NCBI GenBank assembly: GCA_029260315.1
Contig: JAJDDM010000008.1
Span: 1 to 64,000, forward strand
Length of the DNA: 64,000 nt
Source: Phycisphaerales bacterium
GTDB lineage: Bacteria; Planctomycetota; Phycisphaerae; Phycisphaerales; UBA1924
Direction of reading: 5' to 3'
The first letter of the stretch is position 1. Every line of letters begins with the position of its first letter. Positions 8,241-15,831 of this stretch are shown here, in pieces. The position numbers and the translations under genes were made by a program. The notes below the pieces were generated by a model, which was not told the DNA's origin, searched no databases, and saw nothing but the letters and a program-made list of their open reading frames with translations.

Positions 8241-8475
8241 GCATCCTCCTGGCTTGTTTCGCGTCGATCCACTCGACGAGTTCGCTCCGCTTGAACCGCC
8301 ATCGTCCGCCTCTGACCAATCGAAACGCCGGGATGTCGCCGGAGCGAATCAGGCTGTAGAGCGTGTTTCGATGCACTCGGAGCAGCCGACACGCCTCTTC
8401 GGTTTCGATGAGGTCCATGTCAGTCGCGGCGTCTGCCTTTCGCTTTCGAGTCTGTGGGTGTTGTCGGCTGTTCAT
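8233..8475 (-). CDS. Excisionase-family helix-turn-helix protein
   Basis: This 80-residue protein contains 'LIETEEACRLLRVHRNTLYSLIRSGDIPAFRLVRGGRWRFKRSELVEWI', an almost canonical HTH_17/excisionase domain like that in BldC and phage Xis proteins. A GTG three bases upstream is an alternative start; the ATG at 8475 has 'GAGAGGTG' next to it. It is the first gene of the parA cassette and lies next to the iteron-like repeats at 8578-8641, so it could bind them as an autoregulator or act as the recombination directionality factor for the integrase at 9970-11205. Confidence 0.85.
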   Translation of the reverse strand: MNSRQHPQTRKRKADAATDMDLIETEEACRLLRVHRNTLYSLIRSGDIPAFRLVRGGRWRFKRSELVEWIDAKQARRMLG

Positions 8476-8577
8476 CACCTCTCGACCGTATCACTGATGA
8501 AAGTGGCACACCAGTGGCTATTCGTCCACAACGACGCACGGCCGTCCTGAGCAACAGAACGCTGTCTCAAGGTGTGA

Positions 8578-8641
8578 ACTTCGCATGTTGCGAACTCCGC
8601 ATGTTCACAACTTCGCAACTTGCGATCTTCGCAACTCGCGG
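8578..8641. repeat. Four tandem ~16-bp iteron-like direct repeats
   Basis: The units are ACTTCGCATGTTGCGA (8578-8593), ACTCCGCATGTTCACA (8594-8609), ACTTCGCAACTTGCGA (8610-8625) and TCTTCGCAACTCGCGG (8626-8641). They abut without spacers. Units 1 and 3 are also internally two-fold symmetric around TTCGCA/TGCGAA half-sites. The array lies in the divergent gap between the HTH-parA cassette and the initiator-like gene at 8721, the usual place for an iteron origin, a parS-like centromere or a shared operator. Confidence 0.85.
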
Positions 8642-8720
8642 GGCTCACTGAGAATTTTCGTCTTGCCAGCTCATACGACAATGGGCGATGGTCGTGTCAA
8701 GACTCAGATCGAGAGGGACT

Positions 8721-10010
8721 ATGGCACAAACAAATAGCGTTCACGCGTCCCAGAGAGTTGTAGCGTTGCCAGGGGCAACAACACTCAACGCCGAACATGC
8801 ACTTCGATTCGCGATTGACTCACAGGTGTTTGCCGCGATGCACGAGCTCGCTTCGCTGCCCGGCGGAAGAGCAGTCCAAGCGGTCTACGTTGGATTGCTT
8901 CGCAGGCTGCCCAATGTGCGACCTGACCGAAAGCGTCTTGCGATCGACACAGGGCACTCCGAGAGTTCCGTCAAGCGAGCCATCGGTCTTCTCGAACGGA
9001 TCGGAGTCATCGAGGTAGAGCGTCGAAGCGGGAAACGGTCCGAGTACCGTGTGGCTGACTTGCGATACTCCGAGATTTCCAGCCGATGCCACTCTTCGAT
9101 ACGAACGCTGCTCCGCAAGGAGAGGCAGAGTCGGACCACATGTGACCCGACTCAACGCGAGGGTCGGGTCAGAACTGGTCCGGCTACCCGGGTCACATGT
9201 GACCCAGGAGTCGGGTCACTCGTGACCCATAAAGAGACAAAGAAGAAAACAAGCAAGCAGCAAGGGGCTGCTGCTGATGAGAACATGAGCGGGAAGCCCG
9301 CCGATGGCAACCGGCGGCTGGCGGAAACCGCACTGAAACGGCACGGGCTCTCTGACGCGGCGTATTTGGTAGATCCAAGACATCCGAAAGCGATTCCGGA
9401 GCTGGTTGATGCCGGTGATCAGGTTGCTGACTTGATTGACGCTGCGATGAAGCGGGCGAGCTGGTCTCCTGGTGCAGGGACGGGTGCTCGGGTTGAGTAT
9501 CTTCGCAAGCACGCGAGCGAGACTGCTGAAGTGCTCCAGAAACGGAATCTGCATCGCAAGGCCGCCGCAAGGAATGCGGCTGAGAGGGCGCAGGCGGTCG
9601 CTGACGGGCTGAAAGTCCCTCAACGTATGCCGTCGGTTCCGTGCGATGAAAACACCCGTCTCACGCTCGTCGAGGAAGCTCTTGCAGAGCTGGGAGAGTC
9701 TGCCGAGGTCGTCAATGAAGTTCGGCGAGACGAGCTGGCGTGCGAGAAACTCTACCGTCGAGCCCAGTATCGGCGAACGCTGACGCAGAAGGTCGAGGCA
9801 TCAAGCGACAGCGAGTTTGACGAGCTGACTCGGCGACTCTTCGAGGCCAAGCCGCAACTGCGACACGTGCTCGGTAGTGCGACGCGAAAGAGCACCGCTC
9901 TTTGCTCCATGCTTGTCGAGATGCTTGAACAGCATGCGGCTGAAGAACCGAAGCCGAAGCTGAGGAAAGTCATTTGTACGGGAGTCGCTTCTTTGACAGC
10001 GACTTCCTGA
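8721..10010 (+). CDS. Replication-initiator-like winged-HTH protein
   Basis: I place the start at ATG 8721 (MAQTNSVHASQRVV), preceded by 'GAGAGGG', 11 codons inside the ORF track call; the protein is 429 residues. Residues ~30-115 read like a winged helix-turn-helix ('VQAVYVGLLRRLPNVRPDRKRLAIDTGHSESSVKRAIGLLERIGVIEVERRSGKRSEYRV'), the layout found in plasmid Rep and DnaD-type primosomal proteins. A disordered linker carries repeated 'TCDP' words and a Lys-rich 'VTHKETKKK'. The C-terminal half is helical and charged without a recognised motif. Its place opposite parA and beside an iteron array suggests initiation of the excised element's replication. It overlaps the convergent integrase gene by 41 bases. 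The family is not certain. Confidence 0.65.
   Translation: MAQTNSVHASQRVVALPGATTLNAEHALRFAIDSQVFAAMHELASLPGGRAVQAVYVGLLRRLPNVRPDRKRLAIDTGHSESSVKRAIGLLERIGVIEVERRSGKRSEYRVADLRYSEISSRCHSSIRTLLRKERQSRTTCDPTQREGRVRTGPATRVTCDPGVGSLVTHKETKKKTSKQQGAAADENMSGKPADGNRRLAETALKRHGLSDAAYLVDPRHPKAIPELVDAGDQVADLIDAAMKRASWSPGAGTGARVEYLRKHASETAEVLQKRNLHRKAAARNAAERAQAVADGLKVPQRMPSVPCDENTRLTLVEEALAELGESAEVVNEVRRDELACEKLYRRAQYRRTLTQKVEASSDSEFDELTRRLFEAKPQLRHVLGSATRKSTALCSMLVEMLEQHAAEEPKPKLRKVICTGVASLTATS
9133..9228. repeat. Three GGGTCAC-type palindromes inside the initiator-like gene
   Basis: A perfect 16-bp palindrome GGGTCACATGTGACCC is at 9190-9205. A second, GGGTCACTCGTGACCC (two mismatched central bases), is at 9213-9228, and a degenerate copy GGACCACATGTGACCC is at 9133-9148. 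They lie in the linker-coding part of the gene and generate the repeated peptide words 'TCDP'. Their symmetry is more than coding needs would explain. They could be binding sites for the encoded HTH protein, as origin iterons lie within the lambda O gene. Confidence 0.7.
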
Positions 10011-11205
10011 CCCACTTGATGGCCTCGCGGTACTCGGGTGAGACTGGCTTCATGTACACGTCCGCGATAGCGGAACTCGCCGTGTGGCCGAGCCACCGTT
10101 TCACCTCGCTGATTGACGTGCCTGGACGAGATCCGAACTCGGTCGCCCCGAGGTGCCGGAGCGTATAGAAACCGCCGAGCGTTTTGGGTGTGTGTCCGAT
10201 TCGCTTCCGCAGGCTCGACCACCAAAGCATGACAGCATCGCTTCGTTGATGAACCAGCGGCAAGCCGTTTCTCGTCACGAACAGAAGATCGCCTTTGGCC
10301 CGCTCTTCTGCCGCGATGTATGCCCGTACGTGCGACCACACGAATGGCGGGGTATCGCCGTAGCGTTCGATTCCGGTCTTCCCGCGTCTCAGGTCGTAAG
10401 CGTCCTCTGCTATCTGCCCGACCCGGATAGCGGCAAGGTCACGAGGGCCGAAGCCGAGACCGATTCCGAGCCAAATGAATGCACGACCACGAAGGTCGGT
10501 CGCATCAAGCAGTGCTTGGAGCTGCTCAACAGAGGGGAGCACCCGCTCGCGTGTCGGCTTCCCATGCCGAACATCGCGTGATTCCCAGTTCCAGGTTAGC
10601 ACTTGTTCGCCGTGCTCCGGGCGACCGGCCCGGTCGATGATGGCCTTGACGAGCTGCATTCGCTTGGACACCTGCGAAGACGAGTAGCCGCTTGCCACCA
10701 CGTGCTCGTTGTACGCCTCAACGTCAGCCATGCTGAGGTCTTGAATCCGCATCCGACCAACGGCACGCTCACCATGTCGCTCGTTGAGGTAGACGAGAAA
10801 GTCCCGAATCTGCTTGCTGCGATCCGTGAAGACAGCCTTTGCAATCGTGCCTCGCCGCTTTCGCTCGCCGTCCTTGCGGACACGCCCACGCTCGGCCTCA
10901 ATCAGCCCGCTGGCAATCTGAATGATGCTGCCGGACAACACTTCGACGTTCGGGCTTGCTGGGCGAGTTGAACGTCGTTTGCCGTTCGGTGGAGCAGGGG
11001 TCTCACCGTGCAAGTGCTTGCCAACCCAGTCGTGGTACAGCCGCTCCGCCTCAGCTCTTCGCTCCCGCTCTTTGACGCCGAAGCAGTGCCGCTTGGGCAC
11101 GCCGGTCTTCGGGTCACGAAACGAAACGTGCCAGCCGTAGCCCCGGTTCGTGGTGAACGAGAGCTTCGGGACGCGGGGCTTCCGTTGGGGACTGGAATCG
11201 GGCAA
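9970..11205 (-). CDS. Tyrosine recombinase (integrase) of the element
   Basis: The enzyme would integrate and excise the element through a covalent phosphotyrosine. The C-terminal catalytic domain shows 'GLGFGPRDLAAIRVGQI' (catalytic Arg I), 'RRGKTGIERYG' (Lys strand), 'YTLRHLGATEFG' (RH dipeptide, Arg II), 'WLGHTASSAIADVYMKP' (His/Trp box and nucleophile Tyr). The N-terminus carries a SAM-like domain around 'RMRIQDLSMADVEAYNEHV'. The frame remains open to 11304 with only TTG starts; I choose TTG 11205, just before 'PRVPKLSFTTNRGYGWHVSFRDPKTG', with low certainty. The gene sits 110-130 bases from tRNA-Gly, points away from it, and is convergent with the initiator-like gene. Confidence 0.9.
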   Translation of the reverse strand: MPDSSPQRKPRVPKLSFTTNRGYGWHVSFRDPKTGVPKRHCFGVKERERRAEAERLYHDWVGKHLHGETPAPPNGKRRSTRPASPNVEVLSGSIIQIASGLIEAERGRVRKDGERKRRGTIAKAVFTDRSKQIRDFLVYLNERHGERAVGRMRIQDLSMADVEAYNEHVVASGYSSSQVSKRMQLVKAIIDRAGRPEHGEQVLTWNWESRDVRHGKPTRERVLPSVEQLQALLDATDLRGRAFIWLGIGLGFGPRDLAAIRVGQIAEDAYDLRRGKTGIERYGDTPPFVWSHVRAYIAAEERAKGDLLFVTRNGLPLVHQRSDAVMLWWSSLRKRIGHTPKTLGGFYTLRHLGATEFGSRPGTSISEVKRWLGHTASSAIADVYMKPVSPEYREAIKWVRKSLSKKRLPYK

Positions 11206-11261
11206 TTGGGTATACTCATACGTGCTTGAACTGCGAACGCCGACTGACTGGCAACGGGCAA

Positions 11262-11296
11262 TTGTAGTGCAAGCACGGCGAGTTTTGTAGTGCAAG
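11262..11296. repeat. Direct repeats TTGTAGTGCAAG, candidate integrase arm sites
   Basis: TTGTAGTGCAAG occurs at 11262-11273 and again at 11285-11296, 23 bases apart (about two helical turns). A second repeated word CGGGCAATTG occurs at 11202-11211 and 11255-11264. These lie between the likely integrase start and tRNA-Gly. Repeats phased like this beside an integrase gene are typical of arm-type binding sites near an att junction; they could also be operator sites of the integrase promoter. Confidence 0.5.
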
Positions 11297-11314
11297 GCAC
11301 GCAAAATCGCCCCT

Positions 11315-11387
11315 GCGGGTGTAGCTCAATTGGTAGAGCGTCAGCCTTCCAAGCTGAATGTTGACGGTTCGATCCCGTTCGCCCGCT
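11315..11387 (+). tRNA. tRNA-Gly(TCC)
   Basis: The cloverleaf can be folded by eye. The acceptor GCGGGTG pairs with CGCCCGC, the D arm is GCTC...GAGC, the anticodon stem is TCAGC/GCTGA with loop CTTCCAA (anticodon TCC), and the T arm is GACGG-TTCGATC-CCGTT. The discriminator base is T and CCA is not encoded. A run of T follows and may end transcription. It borders the mobile element, so it is the likely integration target. Confidence 0.95.
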
Positions 11388-11574
11388 TTTTCGCGTCCGA
11401 CCCTGAGCATGCTCGCCCGCCGATCGCACGCCCAATGGCGCGGGCGTCGCCGGGCCCGCCGGATTGCTTCAATGAGTGGATGCGCAAGCGGCGTTCAGCC
11501 CAATGCGATCTCCGCATATCTCTTGGTCGTCCCTCGACGGCCGCAGCGCTGCCTCATTACCTGGGCTTTCACGC
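11388..11574. other. Intergenic, no feature seen
   Basis: This stretch between tRNA-Gly and the end of the VWA gene holds only GC-rich sequence with a short GGGCGTCGCCGGGCCCGCC palindromic run. I see no gene and no clear direct repeat of the tRNA 3' end. Confidence 0.4.
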
Positions 11575-13335
11575 TCACCCGATGATCCGCCGCCGATTGC
11601 GCACATAGTCCCACAGCACGAACCGGTCCACGTCGCTCCCGCCCGTGAAAAACACCCGCCCCCGCGTCGTCTCGGCCATCCGGTGCGCAAACGCGATGTC
11701 GTCCTCATCCTGCGACCAGCTCGGCAACAGAAACACGTTGATCGTGATCCCCTCCCGCGCGCACTGCTGGGCCTCGCGCATCGTCGCCCGCTCGGTCAGA
11801 GGATCCGGCGGGTACAGCAGCATCAGGTCCGTCCCCTCGAAGTGCGCCGTCGGTAACCCGTCGGTCAGCAACAACACCTGGCGATTCGGCGTGTCCTGCG
11901 CGCCCAGCATCTGCCTGGCCAGCCGCAGCCCGTGCTGAATATTCGTGAAGTGCGGCGGCAGGTGCATCTCCGTGATCCGATCGTCCGACATATCCGCCCG
12001 CAGCCGCACCACCGGATCCCGGATCGTCACCGGCTTGGGCATCAGCTGCGCCAGCTCCGACACATGGCGACGCTTGGCGATCGAGTAGATCTCGATGAAC
12101 TCCAGCATGTCGCTCGGATACTCGCTGCGGATCAGCGCATCGAACGCCAGCGCCATCCGCTTGGTCGCGACGTACTGGCCCATGTACTGCATCGATCCGG
12201 ACATATCCATCAAGACCGCCGTCGCGCACCGCGGCGTGTTCCGCGTTTCATGGATCTCGATGTCGTCCATCGAGAATCCAACAGCTCCCTCTCCCCCTTC
12301 TTCCCCGTTTCCTCTCTGTGCCTCTGTGCCTCTGTGGTGAATCCCCTTCCCCCTCCTCGCCGCTGCGTTCAAGACCGTCTGCCCCACGTCCATGTTCGCC
12401 GGCGAATCCCCGAACGCATACTGCCTCGTCCGGGGCAGCTCGACCGCTCCCTCGCCGATCACCGGCCCCTGATGCCCCCCGCTCCGCGCCGCCTCCAGCT
12501 CGCTGAAGATCTCATCCAGCAGCTTGCCCTGATACAGCTTGTACGCCTTCGGCGTCAGGCGATACCCCTCTGCGGTCTGCTCGATCCCCTGCGCCTCGGC
12601 TTGCTGGCGCACCAACTCCTCGACCTGCCGGCGCATCCGCTCCAACTGCTCGATATCCGCCCGCTCGGCGAACCGCGCCAGCTCCCCCATATCGATCACC
12701 GCGATCTGCGCGTTCTCCATCGCCTCGCGCAACTGCTCGAGCAACCGATCGATCGCCTCCAGCTCCTCCTTGATCGCCAGCGCCTTCGGCACGTCCATCT
12801 CCTGACGCCCCGTGAACTCGTACGCGCTCGCAAGCTCCTCGATCTGGTACACCTCCGCCATCCGCTCGCGCAACTGCAAGAGCCCGGACGCGAACTTCGA
12901 GTCCCGGCGCTCGGCCGAGTACCACAGCCGGTCCAGCTCGCGGATCTGCATCATCCGCAGCGCGTCGCGAAGCCGCCCCGCCAACTCCCGCGGCGGGTTC
13001 AACTCTCCCGCCGACGCCCGCATCGCCTCGCGCGCCGACCGCTCGACCGCCTCGGTCTCATACGTCCCGAGAATCCGCCGCTTGCGCTCCTCGAGCATCG
13101 CGATCAGCGCTTCCAGACTCGGCCCCAGCCCCGCGATCTGCGACGGATCGAGCTTGATCGCGTTGGCCAGCTCCTCGTCGGTCAGCCCCCGCGTCGAGCC
13201 GTACCGGAGCATGTGCTCCATCGCCGCCGACGCCACGTCCGGCGGCGCCTGCGTCGGCGAGGGCAGGTTCCTCGGGTCGTACTTCTGGTACGCGTGGACA
13301 ATGCCGCCGGCGATTCTTCTGGGATCGCGAGTCAT
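11575..13335 (-). CDS. VWA-domain protein, partner of the MoxR-type ATPase
   Basis: The start is MTRDPRRIAGG at 13335, giving 586 residues; the ORF track adds 72 residues that run into REP-like repeats. The N-terminal two-thirds is helical with long charged coiled-coil segments. The C-terminus is a von Willebrand A domain with the MIDAS motif 'DMSGSM' and a second metal-site Asp in 'LLTDGLP'. Mg-chelatase subunit D and CobT-type proteins have this layout and act with an AAA+ partner, here 14121-15533. Between the two parts lies 'HHRGTEAQRG', encoded by a dispersed repeat that entered in frame (12311-12341). The cellular target of such MoxR-VWA chaperone pairs cannot be read from the sequence. 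Confidence 0.85.
   Translation of the reverse strand: MTRDPRRIAGGIVHAYQKYDPRNLPSPTQAPPDVASAAMEHMLRYGSTRGLTDEELANAIKLDPSQIAGLGPSLEALIAMLEERKRRILGTYETEAVERSAREAMRASAGELNPPRELAGRLRDALRMMQIRELDRLWYSAERRDSKFASGLLQLRERMAEVYQIEELASAYEFTGRQEMDVPKALAIKEELEAIDRLLEQLREAMENAQIAVIDMGELARFAERADIEQLERMRRQVEELVRQQAEAQGIEQTAEGYRLTPKAYKLYQGKLLDEIFSELEAARSGGHQGPVIGEGAVELPRTRQYAFGDSPANMDVGQTVLNAAARRGKGIHHRGTEAQRGNGEEGGEGAVGFSMDDIEIHETRNTPRCATAVLMDMSGSMQYMGQYVATKRMALAFDALIRSEYPSDMLEFIEIYSIAKRRHVSELAQLMPKPVTIRDPVVRLRADMSDDRITEMHLPPHFTNIQHGLRLARQMLGAQDTPNRQVLLLTDGLPTAHFEGTDLMLLYPPDPLTERATMREAQQCAREGITINVFLLPSWSQDEDDIAFAHRMAETTRGRVFFTGGSDVDRFVLWDYVRNRRRIIG
12311..12341. repeat. HRGTEAQR-type dispersed repeat within the VWA gene
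   Basis: The plus strand reads CCTCTCTGTGCCTCTGTGCC followed by TCTGTGGTGAA; on the gene strand this encodes HHRGTEAQRG. The same unit family recurs at 15655-15753, outside genes. It lies in a poorly conserved linker before the VWA domain, is flanked by a Gly/Glu-rich patch ('GNGEEGGEG'), and keeps the frame open. Confidence 0.85.
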
Positions 13336-13429
13336 CGACTGATTGTTCGCAGCAAATACGGGCGAGTCGGCGCGTGCCAGCGAGGGGCCCCTCTTCCGCA
13401 CCCACGCCAGGGGCGCGTGATATTCTGCA

Positions 13430-13530
13430 ACGCCAAGGGCGTGACTCAGCCACAGCCCAGGGGGCAGCCCTGGGTAACCGGGAGCAACAGATCCGAGCCC
13501 TGAAGGGGCGACACAGGATTCTTGCAAGAG
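13430..13530. repeat. REP-like palindromic unit, left flank of RAYT gene
   Basis: It contains GCCCAGGGGGCAGCCCTGGG and GAGCCCTGAAGGGGCGACAC. Read on the opposite strand it matches the right flank (13988-14095) in order: GCCCCTTCAGGGCTC, a spacer, then a CCCAGGGC/GCCCTGGG hairpin and TGGCTGAG. The two flanks are therefore inverted copies around the transposase. Confidence 0.75.
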
Positions 13531-13538
13531 GGCACGCA

Positions 13539-13987
13539 ATGCCGCAATCATTGGCGCGAATACACATCCATCTCGTCTACAGCACCAAGCACAGGGAGCC
13601 TCTGCTAACCGATGGCGTCCGCGAGGCGTTACACCGCTATCAGGCCACGGTCCTGAAGAACATCGGATGCCCGCCGGTGCTCATCAACTCGATAGAGGAT
13701 CATATGTGCACGCGCTGTTCGAGTTGTCGCGGACGATGACGATCGCCAGCGCCGTGGAAGAGGTCAAGAAGTCGTCATCCAAGTGGATCAAGACGCAGGG
13801 TGTCGCGCCGTTCGCGTGGCAGGCAGGCTACGGGGCGTTCGCGGTTTCCGAGTCGAACGTGGATCAGGTGAGACGATACATCGACGGGCAGCGCGAGCAT
13901 CATCGGACGATGTCGTTCCAGGACGAATACCGGGGGTTGTTGCGGCGACACAATGTCGAGTTCGACGAGCAGTATGTGTGGGATTGA
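13539..13987 (+). pseudogene. Frameshifted REP-associated tyrosine transposase (IS200/IS605 TnpA-like, RAYT)
   Basis: The reading starts MPQSLARIHIHLVYSTKHREPLLTD in one frame and continues from codon ~65 in another with 'ALFELSRTMTIASAVEEVKKSSSKWIKTQG...FAWQAGYGAFAVSESNVDQVRRYIDGQREHHRTMSFQDEYRGLL'. Together these match the Y1 transposase fold: HxH-like metal site 'IHIHLVY', then the nucleophile region near 'VRRYIDGQ'. The break is at 13700-13708: 'GATCATATGTGCACG' would restore 'EDHVHALFEL' if the extra AT were absent, so a two-base insertion is the simplest cause. Inverted REP-like repeats flank it, and it separates the MoxR gene from its VWA partner. Ribosomal frameshifting is an alternative, but no slippery run is seen. 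Confidence 0.85.
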
Positions 13988-14095
13988 GGGACATGGAGCG
14001 CCCTTTCAGGGCTCTGAATCGTTGAGCTCTGGTGCCCAGGGCGATGCCCTGGGCTGAGGCTGTCCGGCCCCTTTGGGGCAATGTCGTGAGCCCTC
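13988..14095. repeat. REP-like palindromic unit, right flank of RAYT gene
   Basis: It carries three hairpin-forming pieces: GAGCGCCCTTTCAGGGCTC, GCCCAGGGCGATGCCCTGGGC and GGCCCCTTTGGGGC. The first two appear inverted in the left flank. RAYT proteins are known to mobilise cognate REP hairpins, so these are the likely substrates. Confidence 0.75.
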
Positions 14096-14120
14096 TCACA
14101 CTCGCCCGACTTGCTGCTGC

Positions 14121-15533
14121 TCAGGTCTCGTATTCGATACGTCCAAACCGCTCCGCCCGGCTGATCCGCTCGCTCGCCCAGAGCCCCGCCAAGACGAACT
14201 CCACGCAGCTCGCCCGCACCGCCGGATCCTCGCTCGCGTTCACCTCGAACGCCTTATCCCACACCGGCGGCACCCGCTTCAAGAGCTCCGCATAGTGCGC
14301 GCTCGCCAGCATATCCCCCACCTCCACCCGCACGCCCTCAGCGAAGATCTCCGCGATGTTCCCGAGACCGTGCTCATCCACATACTCCTCGAACACCACC
14401 TTGATTGCCTCGGCCAGGATCGCATCCAGCACCCGGCGCTCGGTCATCTGGTGCGCCCCCATCGTGTCCAGCTCCAGCTTGCCGATCGCACTGGAATGGA
14501 AATGCGCCAGATCGCTGATCCGCGGCGCCGCCGGCGTCAGCTCCCCCTCGACCACGATCGCCCGCCGTCGCGCACTCGCGATCATGGTTCGATAGTTCGC
14601 GATACTGAATCGAGCGCTCACTCCTGAAGTCTGATCCACATACTTGCTCTTGCGAGCCTGGCGAGACATCTCTTCGACCAGCTCGCTCATAAACCGCGGC
14701 ACCAGTACCGGATACGCGCCCCCAAGCTCCACCCCAGACTCCGCCTGCATGATCGCGATGCCGAGATCCCGCTCGCGCGGATAGTGCGTCTGGATCGTCG
14801 CCCCGATCCGATCCTTGAGCTGCGGGATCACCTTCCCCGAGCGGTTGTACGTCGTCGGGTTCGCGCTGAACAGGACCAGCACGTCCAGATCGAAGCTGAT
14901 CGGATACCCCCGGATCTGCACGTCCCGCTCTTCCAGGATATTGAACAGCCCCACCTGCACCAGATCATCCAGATCCGGCAGCTCGTTCATCGCAAACAAA
15001 CCCCGGTGCATCCGCGGGATCAATCCGAAGTGCAGCGCCTCCTCCGCGCTCATGCTCGATCCCGAGAGCAGCCTCGCCGGGTCGATCTCCCCGATGATGT
15101 CCGCAAACTTCGTCCCCGGCGCCAGCCGCTCGGCGTACCGCTCCTCCCGCCCCCACCACGCGATCGGAACCTCCTCCGCCGCCAACTCCGCCACCATCTC
15201 CCTCCCCGCCCGCGTGATCGGCCGCTCCGGATCCTCGTGCACCGGCGACCCCGGAATATCCAGATACGGCACCGCCTCATCCAGAAACCGCGTCAACAGC
15301 CGCATGATCTTGCTCTTGGCCTGCCCCTTCTCGCCCAGAAACAGCATGTCGTGCCCCGCGAGCACCGCGTGCACGATCTCCGGCACCACCGTGTCGTCAT
15401 ACCCCAGAATCCCCGGAAACAGCTCCTCGCCATCGCGAAGCATCCGCGAGAGATTCTCCTCCATCTCCCGCTTCACGCTCCGAGAGCGCCAGCCGGATTC
15501 CCGCACCTCCGCCAACGTCGTCGCTCGACTCAT
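14121..15533 (-). CDS. MoxR/BchI-type AAA+ ATPase
   Basis: The start is [13 protein letters not shown] at 15533; the protein is 470 residues. A P-loop variant '[15 protein letters not shown]' lies near residue 66, and a Walker B-like '[32 protein letters not shown]' follows, with the sensor region '[26 protein letters not shown]'. This is the pattern of Mg-chelatase I/MoxR ATPases. The usual P-loop GxxGxGKS is altered (KGQAKSK), though the Lys and Ser are kept. These ATPases work with a VWA protein, and the VWA gene lies downstream on the same strand. They would form one operon but are now split by about 780 bases of RAYT insertion. Confidence 0.85.
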   Translation of the reverse strand: MSRATTLAEVRESGWRSRSVKREMEENLSRMLRDGEELFPGILGYDDTVVPEIVHAVLAGHDMLFLGEKGQAKSKIMRLLTRFLDEAVPYLDIPGSPVHEDPERPITRAGREMVAELAAEEVPIAWWGREERYAERLAPGTKFADIIGEIDPARLLSGSSMSAEEALHFGLIPRMHRGLFAMNELPDLDDLVQVGLFNILEERDVQIRGYPISFDLDVLVLFSANPTTYNRSGKVIPQLKDRIGATIQTHYPRERDLGIAIMQAESGVELGGAYPVLVPRFMSELVEEMSRQARKSKYVDQTSGVSARFSIANYRTMIASARRRAIVVEGELTPAAPRISDLAHFHSSAIGKLELDTMGAHQMTERRVLDAILAEAIKVVFEEYVDEHGLGNIAEIFAEGVRVEVGDMLASAHYAELLKRVPPVWDKAFEVNASEDPAVRASCVEFVLAGLWASERISRAERFGRIEYET

Positions 15534-15654
15534 GCCAACTCCATCCAATCGCTCCGGCGCATATCTGGACTCCCTTGACTCAACTCACTCGGTGCTCGAA
15601 GCCAAACCTCTTCACCACGCCGTACCACGGCGTATCACGGAGATCGAGACTGGA

Positions 15655-15753
15655 GTCTCAATCCTCTTCCCTGTCCTACTCCGTGTCACTCCGTGCAACT
15701 CCGTGGTGGATTCCTCTGTGCCCATTGTGCCCTCTGTGGTGAAACTTCCCCAG
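15655..15753. repeat. Dispersed repeat, HRGTEAQR family
   Basis: The segment contains CACTCCGTG/CAACTCCGTGG words followed by CCTCTGTGCCCATTGTGCCC and TCTGTGGTGAA. It is a diverged and longer relative of the unit inside the VWA gene. The remaining bases between the MoxR start (15533) and the ABC-F start (15832) show no gene and presumably hold the two divergent promoters. Confidence 0.75.
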
Positions 15754-15831
15754 TCGATGCACCCGGGAACGGTATCCCACGACTCAACCCATTCGACCCC
15801 GGCCCCTATTCAGACGCACATACACTCTCCC

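Noticed and set aside
8578-8641. Possible CRISPR array
   Set aside because: The repeats are 16 bases with no spacers and are imperfect, which does not fit CRISPR. No cas genes are present.
8475-8681. 68-residue minus-strand ORF over the iteron array
   Set aside because: Its repeated 'ASCEDRKLRSCEHAEFATCE' text is made by the DNA repeats; it has no SD and lies in a control region.
13336-13551. N-terminal 72 residues of the VWA ORF in the track
   Set aside because: They are translated from REP-like repeats ('APSGLGSVAPGYPGLPPGLW'); MTRDPRR at 13335 is the natural start.
13700-13710. Programmed ribosomal frameshift in the RAYT gene
   Set aside because: No slippery heptamer or downstream pseudoknot is seen, and removal of two bases restores a perfect family match, so a mutation is simpler.
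14815-15831. Upstream extension of the ABC-F ORF by 339 codons
   Set aside because: The extension is antisense to the MoxR gene and then crosses a dispersed repeat. The ABC-F homology begins exactly at GTG 15832.
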